Origin: JAHEFT01 sp963700705
GTDB lineage: Bacteria > Pseudomonadota > Gammaproteobacteria > Xanthomonadales > SZUA-36
Direction of reading: 5' to 3'
Assembly (NCBI GenBank): GCA_963700705.1
Contig: CAVOYQ010000010.1
Span: 388,021 to 452,020 of the forward strand
Length of the DNA stretch: 64,000 bases
In this document: in pieces, positions 56,924-64,000 of the stretch
How positions within the stretch are numbered: the stretch's first letter is position 1
How the letters are laid out: each line of letters begins with the position of its first letter
The notes under the pieces: model-generated
Databases searched by the model: none
The model's input: only the letters and a program-made list of their open reading frames with translations
Told to the model about the DNA's origin: nothing
Program-made: the position numbers and the translations under genes

Positions 56924-58043
56924 ATGTTCCAATTCAACGCCACCGGATTTCTGGCTCTCATCGCTGTTGTGATGTGCCTGAGCCTGGCGGTCGTGATCTT
57001 CCGTTCCGGTATGCGCGGCAGCATGGCGCGCAGGCTGTCGCTTGTTGCTGGTAGTCGAAGGCGTGACGCTTATTTCAACCGGATACATCGACCTGTTCCT
57101 CGGTCCGGAGATCCGGTCTCTACCCGAATACCCGGCCTGGCTGAAGATCGAAGAAATGGTCCATACCCTGGGTGACTGCGCCATGCTGGCGCTTTATCCC
57201 CCGTTTCTGGGTGCGGCTTTGACGACCCCCCTGACCCGGCCATTCACCCACAAAAAAGTGCGCACGGGGCTCATGTTTGCAGCGGCCCTCCTTTATTTTG
57301 CGGTTTTCTTCACACCACTCGAATTCGGAGCCGCACTGCTTTACCTGCTGCTGGTATTGCTTTTTATCTATGCGCTCGTGGCCTCAATTCACGCATGGCA
57401 TATTTCAGATGGCGCAACCCGGGCGCGGGCCGGATCCTTCGCCATGGCTTTCGGATTCCGGGATATTTGCTGGAGCTATGTCTACGGCGCGGCCATATGG
57501 ATGATCTGGTCGGGGGCCTACGCCGTGGTCGAACCCGATGCGTCCGGCGCGCCGTATATTTTTTATGCGCTCGGAACGCTCGTGGCGGTACCGCTCATCG
57601 CCTACGGGATCCTTCGCACACAACTCTTCGATATCGATTTGCGCATCCGCTGGACCGTCAAGCAATCGACCCTGGCTGCAACCATCGTGACCATCATTTT
57701 CGTGCTGACCGAGGGTGCCGACCGGTTTTTATCGGAAGAACTGGGAAACTGGGCCGGATTGGTGGCGGCGGCCCTGATCGTATTTTTCCTGACCCCTTTG
57801 CAACGTTTTGCCGAACGGGTTGCGGCGGTTGCAATGCCCCACACGAAAAACACCGAGGAATACGTCACCTTTCGCAAGATGCAGGTGTACGAGGCAGCCG
57901 TTGCCGAGGCGCAGCAGGAAGGTGGGATATCCCGGAAAGAACGCGCATTGCTGATCCGGTTGCGCGACTCCCTGGGCATTACTGAATCCGACGCAGAGGC
58001 GATCGAACAGGAGCTGACGGCGGCGCCGGGAGAAGCCCAATAG
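56924..58043 (+). CDS. seven-TM membrane protein with charged C-terminal tail; one frameshift
   Basis: From ATG 56924 the first helix (FLALIAVVMCLSLAVVIF) is followed by a slip near 57040-57045; then LLVVEGVTLISTGYIDLFLGP and six further helices, ending near FFLTPLQRFAERVA. A soluble tail of about 70 residues has SRKERALLIRLRDSLGITESDAEAIE, resembling a TerB-like helix pair. The helical part recalls sensory 7TM inputs of kinases, but no kinase domain is present. Function unknown. Confidence 0.7.
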
Positions 58044-58176
58044 CGCCTTCGAAGGCTTAAGCGCCGCTTTCTCTTTTCTTGCTATGTTGTCAAAACACGC
58101 GTACGGTCATGCGCTGCGAATCTTCACAACCGCGAAGTTCGCTAATAAACTCAAATATAATTATGGAGACTGAGAT

Positions 58177-58626
58177 ATGAAATTACATCAATTGCTTACG
58201 GGTATTATTCTGGCCAGCGTCATGAGCGTTGCCGTGGCCGATCTTGAGCCCTGGAAGGATTACGAATTGAGCGTGGGAGTCAGCAACGTTACCACGGTCA
58301 AAGTTGACGCCAACATGATCGACAAGTACCTGGAAGGCCTGCGCCAGACCTGGGTAACGTCGAACGAAGTAGCCAAATCACTGGGCCAGATCGAAGGCTA
58401 TTGGATTCATGTCAGCCAGTTGCCCAACAGCGGCGATTTCAATGTCGTACTCGGTGTGGACTTCAAAGACTCCGCATCGCTGCAGCCCGACAAGGAAAAA
58501 TACGATGCATTCATGAAAGCATGGGGCGAAGCGAACCAGGCAAAATCTGACGAACTGGTCAAAACCTATCCGGATATTCGCGAGATCGTCGGCGAATACA
58601 ATATGCGTTCTGTCACCTTCAAGTAA
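58177..58626 (+). CDS. exported protein of unknown function
   Basis: 149 residues. Signal peptide ending VAVADLEP, GGAGACTGAG upstream. The mature domain is alpha/beta (VTTVKVDANMIDKYLEGLRQ, GYWIHVSQLPNSGDFNVVLGV), looks dimeric and ligand-binding by pattern, and lacks cysteines. A good terminator follows. I do not recognise the family. Confidence 0.75.
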   Translation: MKLHQLLTGIILASVMSVAVADLEPWKDYELSVGVSNVTTVKVDANMIDKYLEGLRQTWVTSNEVAKSLGQIEGYWIHVSQLPNSGDFNVVLGVDFKDSASLQPDKEKYDAFMKAWGEANQAKSDELVKTYPDIREIVGEYNMRSVTFK

Positions 58627-58639
58627 GGGAATTTACGTC

Positions 58640-58672
58640 AAGGCCTTCCTGGCTGCCAGGAAGGCCTTTCCT
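58640..58672 (+). terminator. rho-independent terminator
   Basis: Stem AAGGCCTTCCTGG (58640-58652) with its complement (58656-58668), 3-base loop, short T run. It lies between the converging genes 58177-58626 and 58684-59256 and could serve both. Confidence 0.85.
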
Positions 58673-58683
58673 CCCCGCAACAC

Positions 58684-59256
58684 TCAGTTCGTTATCGGTG
58701 TAAGGGTTGTGATGCTCAATAGCAGCACAGCCAGTACCGTATACACTGCAAAAACACGATGAAACAGGAGATTATCGGTACGCAACGCGACACAAGACAG
58801 CGCGATCAGGGGCCCTGCAAATACGGCATATGCCAACTGGTCGACAATCGATACGTCTTTTCCCAGCTTGATGAGGTAATCGATCAAGTCGATAACGAGC
58901 AACAGCAACAACACACCGAAAAACCAAACCCGGTTTCGCATGAATTGCACCCGGTAGTCGTGGTCTGCCGGCACGCCTTCCGGAAACAGCAGCGCCATGA
59001 GCAAAAAAAGAAGCGTCGAATAGGCCAGTAAAAAAACGAACAGGGGAAATGTCCACTGCTGCTGATCGGCGAGCACGAAGGTGAACCACCAGAAGGACAC
59101 CGTCCAGATCAAGATTACGACTGACCACAGCAGTTGAAGCCAGGAAACCGTCACGTCACCCCGAACGTGAATGATACGAACGACGTTTGTCAGAAAAGAC
59201 GTCACGGACAATCCGACAACAACGGATATCAGTACGGTCAGATACTCGAAAACCAT
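58684..59256 (-). CDS. six-TM membrane protein (window paralogue family A)
   Basis: 190 residues from ATG 59256. Begins VFEYLTVLISVVVGLSVTSFL, with TVSFWWFTFVLADQQ in helix 3, an LFPEGVPADHDYR loop and RNRVWFFGVLLLLLVIDLID. The third member of the family in the window, closest to 55326-55910. Function unknown. Repeat R18 lies immediately upstream of it. Confidence 0.78.
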   Translation of the reverse strand: MVFEYLTVLISVVVGLSVTSFLTNVVRIIHVRGDVTVSWLQLLWSVVILIWTVSFWWFTFVLADQQQWTFPLFVFLLAYSTLLFLLMALLFPEGVPADHDYRVQFMRNRVWFFGVLLLLLVIDLIDYLIKLGKDVSIVDQLAYAVFAGPLIALSCVALRTDNLLFHRVFAVYTVLAVLLLSITTLTPITN

Positions 59257-59279
59257 GCACACATTATGCGCCACATAGC

Positions 59280-59409
59280 GGCTATTGGCCGCACTGAGAA
59301 CAAATCACCTGTGAAATTGGATGCTGAATAGGTTCTGCTGGTTGCTTGATAGCGGAACCACTCTTGTGACTGCCAAGAATCTCCGCTTCCGACCCACAAC
59401 GGAACTTTG
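59280..59409 (+). repeat. array repeat R18 (subtype a) plus a left-box fragment
   Basis: TTGGCCGCACTGAGAAC, GGTTCTGCTGGTTGCTTGATAGCGGAACC, CTCCGCTTCCGACCC. The left half matches R1 (25271) closely although 34 kb apart. A further left box (GTTCCCGGCCAGAAGCCGCC) follows at about 59431-59450. Confidence 0.8.
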
Positions 59410-59461
59410 CGCCCAGGGCAATCAAGCTCCGTTCCCGGCCAGAAGCCGCCATTGCAGTGAA

Positions 59462-61731
59462 TCAATTCTTTTGCTTTGCAGCAAATCGTTCGCAAGTTCC
59501 CTCGGCGGGTTGCCAGACTTCCGCGTACGGATTGTCGGTGCAGACGATGGACAGGAAGCGGTTACGCTCGCGGGCCTGCCGGGCCTCCTGTCCAGCGATG
59601 ATCGGAGCAAACCCAGGATCGTCATATAGTGTTTGCAGATAAGCCTCGTTGGGCAGAATGAAAAAACCACCATCTGCCGCTTTGGCAATTAGCGCGAGGC
59701 CCCGCTCGCGCTCTCCCGCCAGGTAGGCGGCAACCCCCTCTTCAAAATCAGGGCTAACGTACCATGTGCCATTTGTGTAACCGGTCTCACGATAACGACG
59801 GACATTGTCCTTTATCGCAGCCAGGATCTCGTCAACTCCGCTCTCATCACCCGCATCGCGACGGATGGCGATCAATGCTGCTGCATGAGTAATCTCAAAG
59901 ACCTTCTGCGTAACTTGTCCCCCATGCCGTTGCCACGCCTCCTCCAACATGGGTCGGGCGCGATCATAGTCACCGGCTGAACCCAGCAATTGGCCAAAAA
60001 GGAGACGGTCGCGAGGCGTTGTATAATCGGCAACGTGTTCTTCCACAACCCTCACCACATCATCGGTCCTGCCCAGTATCCTCAGTGTTGAGGCGGTCTC
60101 TGAAACCAAAGTGGTCTCTGAAACCGTGCGGTCTCTGAAGTCGAAAGGGCTTCCTGTTCAAGTCCAATGCGAGCGAAAGCCATACCCAAACCATAGTGAC
60201 CATAATCCGGGTTGATCCGCATGCCATCCAGGTCACCCAGCACCTGGTTGGCCCAATTGCCGCCGACCTCTGACAATTCACCCCTGACGTACCGCGTAAA
60301 AGGCAGGATAGATGGGCGCTATTTTCTCCAGTTCCTGCTCGGCTTTGTCCAGCAGGTTTCTGAATATCAGAGACCTGCGTGTAGTTTTCGATGGCCTTCT
60401 TTGATAGCGGATCGAGCCGCAGTGTCGCTTCGTTGGTTAAAAAGGCCTCTTCATAGCGCCCCGTAGCTTGCCAGGGTCATTCCCTTCCACGTATGAGCGA
60501 TGGAATAGTTTGGGTTTATCCGGATGGCTTGAATGTGGTAAGTAAAGGCATCTTCCGGATTTTCCTGGGCGCTCAAGAGAAGGCCGGTGGCAGCGTAGGC
60601 TTCGGCGAGATTCGAATCCAGGACCATTGCCCGATCAATATGGGGCATTGATTTGGCGATGGCTTCAGCTGTAGTCAAATCGCCATAACTGGAGAGCAAG
60701 AGGTACGCCATCGCCAGTTCCGCATGGGCACGCGCGTAATCAGGGTCAAGCGTTATTGCCTTTTCGAACTCGCGAATCGCAGCCTCAATGGTTGTTGTTG
60801 TGCGCTGGACCACCAGGTACCGGCCCCTCAGGTAAGCATCATGGGCCTCGGTATTTGTCGTCGTAATCGTCTTCGGGGCTGTCTCAAGTTGAATGTTCAG
60901 ACTCCCCTTCAAGGCTTCAACGATGGCCTCCGAAATCTCATCCTGAACATCAAAGATATTCTCAAGTTCCCGGTCATAGGTTTCTGACCAAAGGTGCTTG
61001 TCGGTGCGTGTCTCAATCAATTGCGCAGAGATGCGCACCTGGTTGCCAGTCTTGCGTACCGAACCTTCAAGGATATGGGCAACGTTCAGTTTTTTTGCCA
61101 CCGTGGGAATGTCAGTCTGCTCACCTTTAAAGGCAAAGGATGAAGAGCTTGAGATCACCTGCAGTTCAGGAATCTTTGCCAGCTGGTTCAGCAGTTCCTC
61201 TGAAATACCGTCGGAGAAGTATTCCTGTTGCGGGTCTGAACTCATGTTCACAAATGGCAGCACGGCAATGGAATCGGGAGGGTATTGAGGCTCGGTTGGT
61301 TTGACCCAGAAGGAGATCGCCAAGATGAGGATTCCGACCGCCGAGATCACCAAGGCAAATTGAAGCGTGCGCAACCCTCTCTTCGCGGTACGGGTCGCGT
61401 CAGTGAGTGGCGCGATGAATTGATAGCCCTTGCGGTGAACCGTGCGGATGTACCTTGGGGAATGGGCGTCGTCCCCAAGTACCAGGCGGATTTCCTTGAT
61501 TACCTGCGTCAGGGCGGAATCGGTAACAAAATCAGTGCCCCATATTTGCTCGAACAACTCCTGTTTAGTGACCACAACATCATGTTTCTTAATCAGGTAG
61601 AGCAGCACCTCGAAAGGCCGTGGCCCCAAAGGCACTTTTTCGCCTGCCTTTAGCAGGAGACTTGCATCGACGTTTATGGTGAAGCCGTCAAATGCGAAAT
61701 CTTTAATGGTATCCGGAGGTGACCTGGCCAT
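59462..61731 (-). pseudogene. CadC-like membrane regulator with TolB-like and TPR domains, four or more frameshifts
   Basis: From ATG 61731: a winged helix (PFEVLLYLIKKHDVVVTKQE, SPRYIRTVHRKGYQFIAPL), a membrane helix near residues 123-141, the TolB-like domain (SIAVLPFVNMSSDPQQEYFS), then TPR repeats. Slips occur near 60462, 60365, 60300 and 60130; the last lies in a stretch with three copies of TTTCAGAGACC. The final frame (59462-60109) keeps coherent TPR-like sequence. The reconstructed length of about 755 residues is normal. Either error-rich or decaying. Divergent from 61914-62504. Related to 42900-44531. Confidence 0.75.
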
Positions 61732-61913
61732 TTCTCTCCGTTATTGCTTTTGAAGCCCCGGTGTTGCGTGCTTCTCACAACTTCTCACGACTTCTCATGT
61801 TTTCATTATGACACTGGAGCAATGCCTTAACCAACATTCTCTATGAGGACTAGACGAAGAAGCAGATATACGGTCGTCATCCGGCGACCGTTCGCAAACT
61901 GAGGAGAAGGTTC

Positions 61914-62504
61914 ATGAAATTGTTTAGAAGTATTTTATTGTTTTCGCTGATCTGTCTTTTCTATCCGCTTGTTGCATTAGCACAAAATGGCGCTTTTATT
62001 GAAAGAGGCGATTATGAATACGGGGGCTTTGAATGGGATGGTGACCAGACACTGGTCATCTACTCATCTTATTCAAATCTCGATTGCGCGCCTGGGGGCG
62101 TATTGCTCGAAGCCGAATTTATGGCCGTAATTCGGCCTGATGAAACTATAAAGTACCACGATTCAGGTGACTATTTTACTCGCGTATATTACCCAGCAAC
62201 TCCCGATGACATATTGCCTCTTGAGGAGAAATTGTGTTCATTCTGGGATACGGGGCCAATCGTTGCAGAGGGAATTCTTCACTCTATATGGAACGACAAC
62301 GACGCTTACGGCACCGGTGAAAGAAGGAGGTTTGCTTGGGGATACAACCTTTCCGGCACGCTTTACGACAGGTCCGGGGAATGCCCGAGCGAGATGGTTG
62401 ACCTCAATGTAATCAGGAGGTGGACTTACAGGCCCTTCAAATGTGAAGACGATTGCTTCAGGGAACAAGTGATGAAAGGCCCGCGCCTGGATTGTGTCGA
62501 ATAG
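61914..62504 (+). CDS. exported protein of unknown function
   Basis: 196 residues. GAGGAGAAGG precedes ATG 61914; signal peptide ending VALAQNG. The mature part is acidic and aromatic-rich with six Cys (LDCAPGG, KLCSFWD, GECPSE, KCEDDCFRE, LDCVE), consistent with disulfides. Followed 40 bases later by the hydrolase gene, probably one transcript. No family recognised. Confidence 0.75.
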   Translation: MKLFRSILLFSLICLFYPLVALAQNGAFIERGDYEYGGFEWDGDQTLVIYSSYSNLDCAPGGVLLEAEFMAVIRPDETIKYHDSGDYFTRVYYPATPDDILPLEEKLCSFWDTGPIVAEGILHSIWNDNDAYGTGERRRFAWGYNLSGTLYDRSGECPSEMVDLNVIRRWTYRPFKCEDDCFREQVMKGPRLDCVE

Positions 62505-62544
62505 TGACAATTGCACTCTTAACCTTTAACTCTGGGGGATTGAT

Positions 62545-63836
62545 ATGAACAAATTAATTATTGTGACTCTATTTTCTGCCTTGATACTGGTCATTGCAGT
62601 ACCAGATGCTTCAGCACAAGCCATTCCAACCATTGAGATCATCGACTCCCAACGGACCGTACTGCATGAAGACATCGTTCATTACACGTTCGATGTGGAT
62701 CTCGGGCCAGAAGAGTTCGACACGATCCGGCTTCACCGAGTGGTGAGAGAGCGGCATCCGGGAAAACCGGTAGCAACCATCGACGGAATCTTCATGCTCC
62801 CTGGCGCGCCCAATTATTTTGAGGCGGTTTTTGTGCCGCCTTCTATCTCCGGCTCTATACCCCAGGATCATTCGATTGCCGTGGCCCTGGCGAAGAACAA
62901 CGTTGATGTTTGGGGCATGGATTACGCCTGGGCCCTGGTGCCACTCGAAACGACCGAATTTGGGTTCATGCAGGACTGGGGTCTCGAAAGGGATATCGAC
63001 TACGCGGAGCAGGCTCTCGCGGTAGTTCGCTCGATCCGGGTGGCCACCGGGCAAGGCAAACCCAGGTTGCACGTACTCGGATTCAGCTACGGTGTGCCAA
63101 TCGCCTATGCTATCGCCGGAAACGAGACGCAGCGACCACCGGGGCAGAGGCTCGTCAAAGGAATCATCTCCCTCGACTACGATCTGAAAGTCGGCGACGA
63201 GACTCGGCGCACGAATATCTGTATCGCCGCCGCGAATGGTCAGCATCGAGTCGATGCAGGCAATCATGCTAACGATGACGGGGCTTTCTTGATGTTGGTT
63301 GGACAACTGGCGAAGAATTTTCGCCAGATGATCCAACCCCGTTTCCGCCCTTCGCGGGCCTCACCAACTGGCAGATCGCACTCCTCTTGGGCGTCATCGA
63401 CGACCCCCGTGGCACTTCGTTGGGGTCGTATTCGACGAAAACGGTATCCCGACCGGCCTGAGTTTCACCGAACCGGGACTGTGGGTGGATCTGCTCAGGT
63501 CCGTTCCTCCCTTCGTGCCTCGGCAAGCACTTAATCGACGTCAGTAGAGTGCGATGCGATGAGGACGACGTACCGTTCGACGATCACCTCGGAGAAATTG
63601 CCGTTCCCATCCTCGCCATAGGTGCAGCGGGCGGGGCGGCGCCACAGCCTTACACCCCCTCGCTTACCGCGAGTCGGGATGTCGGGCAATTCACGGTTCA
63701 GCTCTTGCCTGATGAGCTTCATTTCCTGGACTTCGGGCATGCCGACCTGGTCACCGCTAACGATGCGGAGACACTCGTCTGGCAGCCGATACTGGACTGG
63801 ATTCTCGACCATCGGTCGAGCCGCACTTATCCCTAG
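62545..63836 (+). CDS. exported alpha/beta hydrolase; about three frameshifts
   Basis: About 430 residues when reconstructed. Signal peptide ending DASAQAIP. The fold is seen in NVDVWGMDYAWALVP, the nucleophile elbow HVLGFSYGVPIAYAIAG, and at the far end EIAVPILAIGAAGG (acid strand) and HFLDFGHADLVTAND (catalytic His). Frames change near 63335, between about 63400 and 63420, and near 63530; intervening pieces (PFPPFAGLTNWQIALLLG; GIPTGLSFTEPGLWVDLL) read sensibly. Probably an esterase or lactonase-like enzyme. A terminator follows. Confidence 0.72.
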
Positions 63837-63861
63837 TTTCGGTCGAAATTAGGGCAGAGAG

Positions 63862-63893
63862 ACCTCGCACGCTCTAGCGACGTGCGAGGTTTT
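63862..63893 (+). terminator. rho-independent terminator after the hydrolase gene
   Basis: Stem ACCTCGCACG (63862-63871) with CGTGCGAGGT (63881-63890), nine-base loop and TTT. The remaining 63894-64000 shows no gene. Confidence 0.85.
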
Positions 63894-64000
63894 CGCTTGC
63901 CTTGGATTCAGTTGGGGTGCCAAGAATAATCTTTCGGATATGAATTGCGGCAGTGAATGTGGTAGCACGCATGTAGAAAGGATGTGGCGATTTCCCCTTC

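Noticed and set aside
1..64000. tRNA, rRNA or riboswitch genes
   Set aside because: Gaps were scanned by eye for cloverleaf ends (CCA, GGTTCGAATCC-like) and known riboswitch cores; none was convincing. A covariance-model scan would be decisive.

Overview
The window is a chromosomal segment of about 56-58 % GC by eye. The families present point to a gammaproteobacterium of the marine or sediment heterotroph type, Woeseia-like or Steroidobacter-like; lineage is inferred from gene content only. The pointers are an AGCS symporter with a large insert, a methanethiol-oxidase locus, an IPTL-CTERM surface protein, a POT peptide symporter, DUF6090-type membrane proteins and Tat-exported GMC dehydrogenase subunits. 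I saw no rRNA, no tRNA and no CRISPR array.

Left part (1-24.4 kb): tightly packed operons with 4-bp ATGA overlaps. In order: a Na+/alanine symporter with a membrane-anchored TAP-type peptidase; a minus-strand operon running PQQ-type sugar dehydrogenase, KorA, KorB and a ferritin-like protein; a leucine-rich-repeat lipoprotein; a GH10 xylanase overlapping zwf; a molybdenum hydroxylase pair; an aldo/keto reductase; a methanethiol oxidase (SBP56) gene followed by a fused SCO1-MauG maturation protein; a periplasmic gluconate-dehydrogenase-like set (subunit 3, GMC flavoprotein, exported RidA); and rsgA. This part handles import, periplasmic oxidation of sugars, thiols and alcohols, and central redox metabolism.

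Middle part (24.5-50 kb): a different architecture. Mostly single, functionally unrelated genes on either strand are separated by about 125-bp repeats. The repeats all lie in one orientation, have a conserved palindromic core and fall into near-identical pairs. Several genes belong to families that recur within the window: three DUF6090-like proteins, two single-TM anchored proteins, two L-domain-like solenoid proteins, and a C-terminal GLxxxWYNPxTxGQGF domain found in three exported proteins. This repeat-punctuated array is the most unusual feature. It resembles a gene-cassette array but shows no canonical attC sites and no recombinase in view.

Right part (50-64 kb): acetyltransferase, POT and APC transporters, a dehydrogenase gene gutted by a 283-bp MITE-like element with perfect 25-bp terminal inverted repeats, a second ferritin-like protein, two more members of a six-TM family, a broken CadC/TPR regulator, and an exported alpha/beta hydrolase in three or more frames.

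About fourteen otherwise well-conserved genes carry one or more apparent +/-1 frameshifts. Because the reading continues with full family similarity on both sides, I treat most as probable sequence or assembly indels, with recent pseudogenisation as the alternative. Coordinates for such genes span the whole reconstructed gene.
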